From CAKRJP01 sp963658085 (lineage in GTDB: Bacteria > Bacillota > Clostridia > Lachnospirales > Lachnospiraceae), in the NCBI GenBank assembly GCA_963658085.1, contig CAVKOU010000007.1:1-64000 (forward strand): DNA of 64,000 bases. The letters are read 5' to 3'. Under the pieces are notes generated by a model, which did no database searches, was not told the DNA's origin, and saw nothing but the letters and a program-made list of their open reading frames with translations. Made by a program: the position numbers and the translations under genes. Every line of letters begins with the position of its first letter. Position 1 is the first letter of the stretch. Shown one piece after another: positions 44,801 to 52,219 of the stretch.

Positions 44801-44830
44801 TTTTATAATACTATATCGAAATTCTTTCAT
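41807..44830 (-). CDS. lacZ: beta-galactosidase, GH2 LacZ type
   Basis: A 1007-residue cytosolic GH2 enzyme hydrolysing lactose and other beta-galactosides. Domain order is jelly roll (about 45-215), immunoglobulin-like (220-320), TIM barrel (325-610; acid/base Glu near 454 in SCGNESYGG and nucleophile Glu near 521 in CEYTHAMGNS), second Ig-like, and C-terminal bgal small-chain domain (about 740-1000). The length matches E. coli LacZ. The ATG at 44830 has AAGGTG 6 bases upstream; an upstream GTG adds three residues. No signal peptide, so the substrate must be imported, and the importer genes lie immediately upstream on the same strand. Confidence 0.95.
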   Translation of the reverse strand: MKEFRYSIIKNPEIFMENRLPAHSDHEYYSGEESVNAGTSDFKESLNGIWKFSYAKNIASAISGFEKEDYDCSTWDDIPVPAHIQMEGYDIPQYANTQYPWDGRQAVLPGEIPEEFNPVGSYVKYFEVPDHMKEGPVFISFQGVESGMALWLNGQYVGYSEDTFTPSEFDLTPYLTEGSNKLAVQVYKWTAGSWCEDQDFFRFSGIFRDVFLYTIPNVHIRDLKVKTLLDEAYKDAILSLDLEATAEGKAEICLSDDEVEFVVGMDLVKGVNHMEMPVKNPALWSAEAPNLYDLTIHVSDKAGALEEIVKDRVGFRKFEMKNHMMHINGKRIAFYGVNRHEFSADRGRAITEDIILKDIITMKQHNINAVRTCHYPNQSALYRLCDEYGLYVIDETNLETHGTWDAHMKGLVDLDFVVPGDRPEYQEMILDRARSMYERDKNHASIVIWSCGNESYGGKDILEMSKAFHKWDDTRLVHYEGVWWDPRYPETTDMVSSMYTPAAEIRAYLKEHRDKPYILCEYTHAMGNSCGAMDRYTDLMDEEPLFQGGFIWDYIDQSLTKKDRYGKEFQAYGGDFGERPCDYNFSGNGICYGKDRDPSPKMQEVKFNYQAIDVEIQDRVATIHNKNLFTNTNAYDAVVTLEKEGKPVERQVLSISVEPLKKKKVDLDSFELSDGEYVLTLSFVLKEDTIWAKKGHEVAYGQEVIGHMPEEKPSKKPYRVTKGWHNVGVKGEDFEALFSILHGGLVSYRYGGVELFKTIPKPNFWRALTDNDVANLLPFRAGQWKIASMYSSYKYNHGRAATDCKIEEAEDHVTITYTYHLPVKPEMDCLVAYSVYGDGEIKVTMTMDPSAEVGELPEYSMMFAMDADYDNLTWYGLGPDETYADRCHAKLGLYSNKVADNMAKYLVPQECGNKVGVRYAKVTDERGRGLLFKGDQLNFSALPYSPHELDNALHATELPPVHYTFIRVGLGQMGVAGDDTWGALPHPEYLMDNNKKLTLTFSFRGII

Positions 44831-44885
44831 ATTCGTCACCTTAGTTTAACATTAATCTACCATCCGGCAGGCCTTAGCCGCCGAA

Positions 44886-45722
44886 TTATTTTACTGCTCC
44901 GGTAATACCTTCTGCGAACTGCTTCTGTAATACGAAGAATACAATCATAGTCGGCAAAGAACAGAACAATACACCCATCATCAACACACCGTAATCTGTG
45001 GTATATCCACTTGATAACGTAGCAATCAACATCGGCATAGTCTGTGCTCTGGTATCAGCCATAACAACCTTTGGCCACAGGTATGCATTCCATGCATTCA
45101 TGAAAGTGATAACCGCTGCTGCTGCATAAGTAGATTTCATAACCGGCATGTACATCCGATAGAAAATCTGGAACTCAGAAAGGCCTTCAAGTCTTGCCGC
45201 TTCCATGATATCCACCGGGAAGTTTCTTGAATTTTGACGGAACATCATAATCAAGAATGGGGTGGAAATACTCGGTAAAATAAATGCCCAAACAGTATTC
45301 AACAGCCCTGCGGAAGAAACCATCTTGAACAATGGAATCATGGTTGCAACCTGAGGAACCATCATAGCAAGAAGCAAGATAGAAAACACTTTATCTTTTG
45401 CCTTGTCATGGTAAAGCTCAAAACCGAAACCAGCTAAAGAACAAATCAAAAGTGCTACTACCGTCTGTACGATGGAGTAAAGGAAAGAATTCCCCATAGC
45501 TCCCCACAGATCTGTCTGCTCTGTTAATTTCCTGAAGTTCTCCAATGCATAGACACCAAATGTGATTTTTCCTCTTGCCACTTCTACCGATTGGTTGGTA
45601 GCTGCGGCAATCATCCAATACAATGGAAACACTGAGATGAAGGAAACAATTATCAAGAAAATATAAGTGGGTATTAATCTTCGCTGTATAGCGGAACCAT
45701 TTTTCTTAGTCACGTGAATCAC
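44886..45722 (-). CDS. CUT1 sugar ABC permease, MalG/LacG type
   Basis: A 278-residue inner-membrane permease with six predicted helices and the EAA loop EAARLEGLSEFQIFYRMYMPV (about 185-205; first part of the motif binds the ATPase), followed by AYLWPKVVM. Its start overlaps the end of the MalF-type permease gene by 17 bases. lacZ follows 55 bases downstream. Together with the second permease and the binding protein it forms a lactose/galactoside-type importer. Confidence 0.92.
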   Translation of the reverse strand: MIHVTKKNGSAIQRRLIPTYIFLIIVSFISVFPLYWMIAAATNQSVEVARGKITFGVYALENFRKLTEQTDLWGAMGNSFLYSIVQTVVALLICSLAGFGFELYHDKAKDKVFSILLLAMMVPQVATMIPLFKMVSSAGLLNTVWAFILPSISTPFLIMMFRQNSRNFPVDIMEAARLEGLSEFQIFYRMYMPVMKSTYAAAAVITFMNAWNAYLWPKVVMADTRAQTMPMLIATLSSGYTTDYGVLMMGVLFCSLPTMIVFFVLQKQFAEGITGAVK

Positions 45723-46608
45723 CTGCTTTCATACTGATTGCTGACAAGATTGCTACCAGGATAAAGATAAAGAATGACATTGCTGATGCATATCCGAACT
45801 TACCAACACCCTGTCCAAATGCATTATTGTAAATGTAGTGAGACATTGTGATGGTTGACATTGCCGGGCCACCCTTTGTCAAGTTTACAGACTCATCGAA
45901 CAACTGTAACGTACCATTGATTGACATGATAACTGTCATAACGATTGTCGGCATGAGGAGTGGTACTGTAATCTTCCAGAAGGTCTTCCATCCATTTGCA
46001 CCATCGATCTTTGCTGCTTCATAAACAGAGTATTCGATATTCTGAAGACCCGCTAAATAAAATACCATATTGTAACCAGTCCATCTCCAGATCAGCGCAA
46101 TGATGATAACTGCTCTTGCACTACCTGTATTAGCCAGGAAATTATAGTTACTCTCAAAAATACCAAGACTTACCAGAATCTGGTTAATCAAACCATCCTG
46201 TGCAAACAAAGATTTAAAGATCAACGCGTAAGATACCAGGGATGTTGCACATGGAAGGAAAACCATGGTACGGAACAATCCTCTGAATTTTAAATCTCTG
46301 TTGTTAAGCAGCTGTGCTAAAAGAATGGCTAAAACCAACATAACCGGCACTTCAATAGCCAGATAAAAGAATGTATTTCCTACAGAACGAAGGAACGTCT
46401 GGTCAGCAAACATTCTTGTATAGTTGTAAGTAATCGGATCTGCTACTTTAGTATTTACACCAGTTCCTGTTGTAAATGATGTGATGAAAGCTTGAATCAT
46501 AGGCCAGAAACTAAATACCGCAATCATAAGGGTGGCCGGAGCCAGGAAAACCCAACCGGCCCGTTTCTGCTTCGCCTCTATGTTAAGCCCTTTCTTACTC
46601 TTACTCAA
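45706..46608 (-). CDS. CUT1 sugar ABC permease, MalF/LacF type
   Basis: A 300-residue permease with six predicted helices (first about 17-40) and the EAA loop YEAAKIDGANGWKTFWKIT (about 200-220). The start codon is TTG at 46608, with GGAGG 8 bases upstream, and the protein begins MSKSKKGLN. It lies between the binding-protein gene, from which it is separated by a 15-bp hairpin, and the overlapping MalG-type gene. Confidence 0.92.
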   Translation of the reverse strand: MSKSKKGLNIEAKQKRAGWVFLAPATLMIAVFSFWPMIQAFITSFTTGTGVNTKVADPITYNYTRMFADQTFLRSVGNTFFYLAIEVPVMLVLAILLAQLLNNRDLKFRGLFRTMVFLPCATSLVSYALIFKSLFAQDGLINQILVSLGIFESNYNFLANTGSARAVIIIALIWRWTGYNMVFYLAGLQNIEYSVYEAAKIDGANGWKTFWKITVPLLMPTIVMTVIMSINGTLQLFDESVNLTKGGPAMSTITMSHYIYNNAFGQGVGKFGYASAMSFFIFILVAILSAISMKAGDSRD

Positions 46609-46651
46609 TTTTCAATCCTCCTTCTTATATTCTCCATGGAGATTTTAAGGA

Positions 46652-46685
46652 AAACGGGGAGTCGGAAAACTCCGATTCCCCGTTT
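46652..46685 (-). other. intercistronic hairpin after the lactose-type binding-protein gene
   Basis: A 15-bp stem with one wobble (AAACGGGGA/TCGGA arms) around a four-base loop, followed by TTTTCC. Placed exactly as the hairpin at 22890-22909 in the other importer operon. Confidence 0.75.
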
Positions 46686-46725
46686 GATACTCCGTATTTA
46701 GATGATTGCAATTAATCTTCTGTAA

Positions 46726-48081
46726 TTAATCTTCCATTGCAAACTCAAGTTCTGACTGAGCCTGAGACAATGCATCCTCTACAGATGTTCCATTGTGGAT
46801 ATTTGTAATAGCTGCTGCAACCTTCTCACGTGCTGTATAGTGATAATCGCTCTGCTCTACAACCTTAACGTGTGATCCCATTTCTACGATCTTAGCGTAG
46901 ATTGCCTGGTTGTTGAAGTACTCAACACCTTCCTGATAAACATCAGATGCACTTGCCGGGGTATATGTTGTAATAACACCACCGTTACGAAGAGCATTGT
47001 CATATGTAGACTGAGCTCCTTCTCCACCACCAAATGTATAAGCTAAGAAGTCTTTTGCAAGTTCAACTTTTTCGTCCTGGCAGTTAGATGTAATATAGAG
47101 AGAAGCTCCACCGTTTGAAGCATATCCTTCTTCACCACTAAGTGTAGGCATAGAAGTAATCTCCCACTTACCAGAGTTATCTGCTACCTGCTCGATGGTA
47201 GGAATGATCCAGTTACCATTCATAACACCGGCAACCTTATCCTTCTGGATATCGTTGGTATAACCACTCCAGTCATTAGCAAGAAGTAATACGTTCTTCT
47301 GCTGCATCTCTTCGATAACATTTAAAATCTCTACTAATGTATCGTTGTCTGCAAGATTTGCTTTTCCGTCCTTGAACTGAGAAACCCCCTCTGCCTGAAG
47401 CATCAAGTAAGGAAGGTCATTTCCGTCTCCGTCCATAGAAAGGAGATACTTACCAGTCTCATTGTAAACCTTCTCACCAATCTCAATGAACTTATCCCAT
47501 GTAATACCGGTTACATCGTCAATTGTATATCCGCACTGCTCTAAGAGATCCACTCTGTATGCAAAGATAACAGTTCCGTTATCTACAGGTACTCCGTAAT
47601 GCTTTCCGTCGATGGTAGAGAATGAAACTTTCTCCGCTCCAAAATCAGACCAGTTAATGTCTGCATCCTCAACATCCTGCCATGCATCCGGATAGTTGGT
47701 TACATACTGCTGAATGTAGTGATCCTGGAATAATACGATATCCGGCAGATTGCTGTAGTCCCCAGCCTGTGCAGCTGTTGTTACTGCATTCTCGATATCG
47801 GATGACTGAGACTGCTCAATGATCTCCAGGTTGAAATCCGGATGTGTCTCTTTGTAAGCATCTGCTGCTGCTTCAAGAGCCGGGATATTGAAGTTTGCAT
47901 CCCATGCTGCTACGGTTAATGTGTTCTCATCATCTGAGGTATACATTGCTGCTGCACCACTATCATCAGATGATGCTGTTGAGTCATCAGATGATGAAGA
48001 GCTTCCACTTCCTCCACATCCTACCAGTGAAGTTACTGCCAGTGCCCCAACCAGCAATACTGAAACGATCTTTTTTTTCAT
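46726..48081 (-). CDS. extracellular sugar-binding lipoprotein, family 1
   Basis: A 451-residue binding protein of the CUT1 class. Signal peptide MKKKIVSVLLVGALAVTSLVGC with lipobox LVGC (Cys about 22), a Ser/Asp-rich linker, then the type II binding fold (TVAAWDANFNIPALEAAADAYKETHP split over 60-85, PDIVLFQDH, YGVPVDNGTVIFAYRVDLLEQCG around 165-190, MNGNWIIPTIEQ, SLYITSNCQDEKVELAKDFL around 345). Specificity for lactose or another beta-galactoside is inferred from lacZ in the same operon. AAGGAGG precedes the ATG. Confidence 0.92.
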   Translation of the reverse strand: MKKKIVSVLLVGALAVTSLVGCGGSGSSSSSDDSTASSDDSGAAAMYTSDDENTLTVAAWDANFNIPALEAAADAYKETHPDFNLEIIEQSQSSDIENAVTTAAQAGDYSNLPDIVLFQDHYIQQYVTNYPDAWQDVEDADINWSDFGAEKVSFSTIDGKHYGVPVDNGTVIFAYRVDLLEQCGYTIDDVTGITWDKFIEIGEKVYNETGKYLLSMDGDGNDLPYLMLQAEGVSQFKDGKANLADNDTLVEILNVIEEMQQKNVLLLANDWSGYTNDIQKDKVAGVMNGNWIIPTIEQVADNSGKWEITSMPTLSGEEGYASNGGASLYITSNCQDEKVELAKDFLAYTFGGGEGAQSTYDNALRNGGVITTYTPASASDVYQEGVEYFNNQAIYAKIVEMGSHVKVVEQSDYHYTAREKVAAAITNIHNGTSVEDALSQAQSELEFAMED

Positions 48082-48164
48082 AAATATCCTCCTTTAAAAA
48101 TCGCTTATTTGGAAAATCCAAGTAAATACTCGCCTTTGGATTTCCCTTTCTTGAATATGGTTCT

Positions 48165-48170
48165 ATTATA
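48165..48170 (-). promoter_or_regulatory. promoter of the lactose-type operon
   Basis: The minus strand has TATAAT 84 bases before the binding-protein ATG with a poor -35, as in activator-dependent promoters. The leader contains an imperfect inverted repeat (GGAAAATCCAAG at 48111-48122 with CTTTGGATTTCC). Confidence 0.5.
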
Positions 48171-48231
48171 CATAGCGTTTTTTGTTATTTGTAATTAAAA
48201 ATAAGCTATTTTTTTGCAAAAACAATCATTT

Positions 48232-48259
48232 GGAAACTATTTCCACCTTTTTAGTTTCC
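48232..48259. promoter_or_regulatory. inverted repeat upstream of the lactose-type promoter
   Basis: GGAAACTA (48232-48239) and TAGTTTCC (48252-48259) form a perfect 8-bp inverted repeat 62-89 bp upstream of the -10. A further direct repeat, GYGAAATAT at 48275 and 48299, has a 24-bp period. Either could bind the neighbouring AraC protein. Confidence 0.4.
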
Positions 48260-48322
48260 CCTTTTGAACAAATTGCGAAATATTTCTCTGTATTTTTTGT
48301 GAAATATGCATAAAACAAAAAA

Positions 48323-48348
48323 GAGCTGGAAATTATGCTTTCCAGCCC
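48323..48348 (-). terminator. terminator overlapping the AraC stop codon
   Basis: A 10-bp stem with one wobble (GGGCTGGAAA with TTTCCAGCTC) then six T residues on the minus strand. The first arm encodes the last residues of the AraC protein and the TAA stop lies in the loop. Confidence 0.85.
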
Positions 48349-49268
48349 TTTAGTGCACTAATTTGATAATTTTTCAAAATGCCTTCTTGTTTATTTTCTT
48401 TTCGTTTCCATTGATTGGGACTGCATCCTGTTAGTCGTTTAAAATTACGATTAAAGGTAGATTGCGTCTGATATCCCACCCGGTAACTTACTTCCTCCAT
48501 AGAAATGTCATGACTTGTCATGAGCCAACACGCCTTGTCTATGCGCACCAGATTCACATAATCCAATGGCTTCATATGCATGACATCCTCAAAGATCCGA
48601 CGAAAATGACTCTCGCTCAGACCACAGGCTTCTGCAATATCTTCCACTCGCACCTGTTCCATGTAATGTTCATTAACATACTCCAAAGCTCCTCGAATAT
48701 GTTCGTTGACACGATACATGCGCCTGGAACGATCTCGTTCATCCGCAAGCCGCATCATTTCTATCACAAGAGCATAGAGATATCCTTTGACACTTCCCTC
48801 AAAATAGATATTCTGCTCTCTATACTCCCGGATGATATTTAAGATCAGCTCTGCCATAACTCCGTGATTTTTCTTAGTCTTCATAGTTCCACGACGGTTA
48901 ATGATATTAAGTACACGACTTTCCAACAGAGTATCCAGATGCATCTCCGTCTTCACAAAACGCTCAATATCCACAAAAAGGAACTCCCATTTACAAACAT
49001 GGCCTGCCACACTATTGGTAGTATGTGGAATATTAGCCGGAATAACGGTAAACTCACCCCCTTGATAATGATAGGTTCGATCTTCGATAATCAGTTCTCC
49101 GTCCCCGTAATAACAATAACCGATTTCCATATAATTATGAAAATGCAAGGTATCCCGGATTCCTGCACCATATTCCTGTTCCCAGCCTTTTCCTAAAAGC
49201 GGCAATACATAAGAATCCGCCGGTATTTCATAATAGCGGTATTCCATCCGCTTCTTCTTTTTTGCCAT
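48333..49268 (-). CDS. AraC-family transcriptional regulator
   Basis: A 311-residue regulator with an N-terminal AraC-type cupin (about 15-110; LHFHNYMEIGYCYYGDGEL, GGEFTVIPANIPHT) and a C-terminal double helix-turn-helix (about 190-290; RVEDIAEACGLSESHFRRIFED and ISMEEVSYRVGYQTQSTFNRNFKRLTG). It lies directly upstream of the lactose-type importer operon and presumably activates it in response to a sugar. Its ATG is 8 bases after the ChW-transglutaminase stop with AGGAG between, so it is co-transcribed with that gene. Confidence 0.92.
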   Translation of the reverse strand: MAKKKKRMEYRYYEIPADSYVLPLLGKGWEQEYGAGIRDTLHFHNYMEIGYCYYGDGELIIEDRTYHYQGGEFTVIPANIPHTTNSVAGHVCKWEFLFVDIERFVKTEMHLDTLLESRVLNIINRRGTMKTKKNHGVMAELILNIIREYREQNIYFEGSVKGYLYALVIEMMRLADERDRSRRMYRVNEHIRGALEYVNEHYMEQVRVEDIAEACGLSESHFRRIFEDVMHMKPLDYVNLVRIDKACWLMTSHDISMEEVSYRVGYQTQSTFNRNFKRLTGCSPNQWKRKENKQEGILKNYQISALKGWKA

Positions 49269-49276
49269 TTTAACTC

Positions 49277-50929
49277 CTAATCATAATATTCGTAATTGAC
49301 ATATCTCCAGGTTCCTGAAGTTCCATAGGCAAAATTATATCCATTTTTCTTGGTTCCATTTTGGAAACTGGCGTCAAAGACAGAATCATCAATTTCTACC
49401 CAGGCATGATCCTCCTGTCCTCCACTTGAACTTAGTACATATCCATATACATAGTGGGCACTTGAATATCCCAGATTCTTTGCCAGCCAATAGAAGGCTC
49501 CCGCAAAGGTTCTACAGTCTCCATATCCCTGTTCCAATCCGAATAATGCATAGTATTGAGAAGAACTATATCCACCGGAAGGATCACTGTCAATATTTGT
49601 ATATTTAATATTATTCACACACCATTCGAAACAACTGTACAGATCCCATCCCACCTGATTATAAATGTTGTTGCATGCATCAAGTACTCTCTGTTCCTGT
49701 GGTGTCCTCGTGACATAGGCATTATCCGTACTTCCAGGAGCTCCTGCACCTTTTCGCACTAGCTGAATCTGAATAGACTCAACTCTCTTTCCTAATCCGG
49801 AGGATCCTGCCTCTTCCCCGTTCTTGGCCCAGCCAAGCCATCCATAAGACTGAATATGCACACGATAATAAATGTCATAATAACTGGTTATATCTCCTTC
49901 TAATTGGATCTGAACAGCCTCCAGACGCTTTGCTTCGCCTTTAGTTCCACACCATTCTCCGTTACTTACCCAATCCTGCCATCCATAGGTCTGCACATGC
50001 GCTCTATAACTTACAGATCCAGAGAGAACTCCCGGCTCGAAACCAATAGACAGAGCTTCCAATCGCTTAGATTCTCCAGTAATACCAAGCCAGTCTCCGC
50101 CGTAAGCCGGTCCGATATCTCCGTAAGTTTGCTGATGAGCACTATAAGTAATATATCCAAAGGAATCCTGATTCAGATAATTATAATCGACAATCGCACC
50201 CTGTTTATCCTCAGGTACCGAGCCTCCATCCTTTGGCACCAGGCAAATCTGCACGGCTTCTACCCGCTTAGAAAGCCCGGAAGTTCCGCACCATCCATCA
50301 TCAGAAGAAGATCCCTTGACCCACTTCGTCCAGCCAAAGCTCTGAGCATGGAGACAATAGTAAATATCAAAATACTCAGCAAGCTCCCCAGTTAGGTACA
50401 TTTGAATAGCTTCTAATCGTTTCCCCTGGCCAGTAGTTCCTACCTGCTCTCCATTTTTTGCCCAATCACCGGTTCCATAAGATTGCACATGAGCGCGGTA
50501 TACAATATCTCCGTCAAAGTCTTCTAATGCACTTCCTTTGGTTACGCTAAGAGCTTCCAATCTCTTAGACTCTCCGGTAGTTCCAAGCTCAGCGCCATCA
50601 CTGACATCTGACTGATCTCCGTAGGTCTGAATATGACCGGAATAACTAATAAGGTTTCCACTTTTAATCTTGTCCTTTAACAAAACGGAGGAACCTTCTG
50701 CTTTTGCAAGCTCATCATCTATCGGTTCGTCTGTCGATTCGTCTGTCGGTTCGTCTGTCGATTCCTCCGTAGATTTAATTGATTCTTCTATCACAGCACT
50801 CTGATCATTATCAGAATCCGTAATAGTTGTCTCATATTCCTCAGCAAATGCTATAGTATTTACCCCCCCGATTGCCACCACGGCCGTCAGAATACCGGTC
50901 AGCAATATACTTTTCCATCGTTTCATCAT
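49277..50929 (-). CDS. secreted ChW-repeat protein with transglutaminase-like domain
   Basis: A 550-residue exported protein: signal peptide (about 1-29, cleavage after AFA), Thr/Glu/Asp-Pro-rich linker (30-85), six ChW repeats (about 90-385) in the same two-triplet order as the protein at 4781-5959, then a transglutaminase-like papain-fold domain (about 400-550). The catalytic triad is visible: Cys472 in GDCRTFAG, His508 in EDHAWVEI, Asp519 in VFDAS. Such domains in secreted clostridial proteins may act as proteases or cross-linking enzymes; the substrate is unknown. The gene is followed within 8 bases by the AraC regulator. Confidence 0.9.
   Translation of the reverse strand: MMKRWKSILLTGILTAVVAIGGVNTIAFAEEYETTITDSDNDQSAVIEESIKSTEESTDEPTDESTDEPIDDELAKAEGSSVLLKDKIKSGNLISYSGHIQTYGDQSDVSDGAELGTTGESKRLEALSVTKGSALEDFDGDIVYRAHVQSYGTGDWAKNGEQVGTTGQGKRLEAIQMYLTGELAEYFDIYYCLHAQSFGWTKWVKGSSSDDGWCGTSGLSKRVEAVQICLVPKDGGSVPEDKQGAIVDYNYLNQDSFGYITYSAHQQTYGDIGPAYGGDWLGITGESKRLEALSIGFEPGVLSGSVSYRAHVQTYGWQDWVSNGEWCGTKGEAKRLEAVQIQLEGDITSYYDIYYRVHIQSYGWLGWAKNGEEAGSSGLGKRVESIQIQLVRKGAGAPGSTDNAYVTRTPQEQRVLDACNNIYNQVGWDLYSCFEWCVNNIKYTNIDSDPSGGYSSSQYYALFGLEQGYGDCRTFAGAFYWLAKNLGYSSAHYVYGYVLSSSGGQEDHAWVEIDDSVFDASFQNGTKKNGYNFAYGTSGTWRYVNYEYYD
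50722..50769. repeat. four 12-bp tandem repeats in the ChW linker
   Basis: Units TCGGTTCGTCTG and TCGATTCGTCTG alternate (last unit diverged), encoding the TDEP/TDES linker. Such repeats can change in number by slippage. Confidence 0.85.
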
Positions 50930-51012
50930 ACTCTAATTCCTTTCTTCTGCTTCATTTATTTAATACTCTTAAACAAACAAATACGAATACTTCCTCATTT
51001 CTATTTTTTATA

Positions 51013-52176
51013 TTATTTCTTCAGATTTTGTTTCAACGCGTCCACTCCTATTTTTACATTTTCCATGGACGTCGCAAGATTAATTCGGATACAAGTTCCA
51101 AATCTCTCTCCTCCGAACCAGTCTCCATAATCCACTGCCAGACGGCATTTTTTCTGAATCACGTCTTTCATCTGATCAAAGCTTACATAGGCAGCTAAAT
51201 CTACCCAGCAAAGATAAGTACCCTCCAGAGGGGTTACGATAACTCCCGGAAGATTCTCTTCCAATTCTTTTTTCAAATATTTATAGTTTTCATAAATCTG
51301 ATCTTTTACACCCTCTAACCACTCTGCTCCATCCCGGTATGCCGCCTGAGCTGCCACATATCCGAAAGCATTTCCATTCGGAACACTATTTCCTTCTATG
51401 TAGCGATCCCATCTCTGTCGAAGTTTTTCATCCGGAATCACAACGATAGAATTTTGTGCACCGGCAATATTAAAGGTTTTTGACGGTGCCGTAAGAGAAA
51501 TCATCATGTCATTATAATCCCCAACGGAAAGGGATGGTATATGACGATTCTCTCCATATACCAGGTCCTGATGGATCTCATCGGATACTACAAAAACCTG
51601 ATGTTTCCTACAAATCTCAAAAAGTTGCTGCAACTCCTCTTTTTTCCATACTCTTCCTGCAGGATTGTGAGGGGAACATAAGATAAAAAGCTTTACAGAG
51701 TTTTCTACGATCTTTGTCTCAAAATCCTCAAAATCTATGGTATATACGCCGTCCTGATTTACAAGATCAGAACAGATCAATGTGCGATCATTATTTTTCA
51801 CCGCCTTAAAGAAAGGATAATAAACCGGTGTATTTACAATCACAGCATCTCCCGGCTCTGTAAAGATCTGCACAAGCCAGTGAAATCCTGCCACAACTCC
51901 CGGAGAAAATCTCATCCATTCTTTTTCGACTTCGTATCCATGATGGTCTTTTTCCCAATTTATAAATGCCTGATAATAAGCATCCGGAATTTTATAGTAA
52001 CCATATACTCCAGACTCCACATATTTTGTCAATGCTTCCTTTACACACTGTGGGACCTGAAAATCCATATCAGCAACCCACATGGCATGAAGTCCTTCCT
52101 CCCCAAACATTGCTGTCTGTCCGTCCCATTTATTACAGTTGGTATTTCTTCGATTCACGCAAATGATTTCTTCCAT
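51013..52176 (-). CDS. PatB/MalY-type C-S beta-lyase
   Basis: A 387-residue PLP enzyme of fold type I. Motifs are MWVADMDFQVPQ, GVYGYY, FSPGVVAGFHWLVQ, CSPHNPAGRVW, VVSDEIHQDLV (PLP-ring Asp) and SLTAPSKTFNIAG with the Schiff-base Lys. This is the cystathionine beta-lyase/PatB class that splits C-S bonds of cystathionine or S-substituted cysteines to thiol, pyruvate and ammonia. It lies 43 bases after the M20 amidohydrolase gene, and both are downstream of an amino-acid importer, which favours use of imported cysteine derivatives. Confidence 0.92.
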   Translation of the reverse strand: MEEIICVNRRNTNCNKWDGQTAMFGEEGLHAMWVADMDFQVPQCVKEALTKYVESGVYGYYKIPDAYYQAFINWEKDHHGYEVEKEWMRFSPGVVAGFHWLVQIFTEPGDAVIVNTPVYYPFFKAVKNNDRTLICSDLVNQDGVYTIDFEDFETKIVENSVKLFILCSPHNPAGRVWKKEELQQLFEICRKHQVFVVSDEIHQDLVYGENRHIPSLSVGDYNDMMISLTAPSKTFNIAGAQNSIVVIPDEKLRQRWDRYIEGNSVPNGNAFGYVAAQAAYRDGAEWLEGVKDQIYENYKYLKKELEENLPGVIVTPLEGTYLCWVDLAAYVSFDQMKDVIQKKCRLAVDYGDWFGGERFGTCIRINLATSMENVKIGVDALKQNLKK

Positions 52177-52219
52177 TTTTCGTTTCCTTTCTCAGTCTTT
52201 ATTCTAAGACTTTCTTTCC

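Noticed and set aside
49530..50660. ChW repeats as a tandem DNA repeat or CRISPR-like array
   Set aside because: Repeats are conserved as protein only; at DNA level the units are diverged and there are no uniform spacers.
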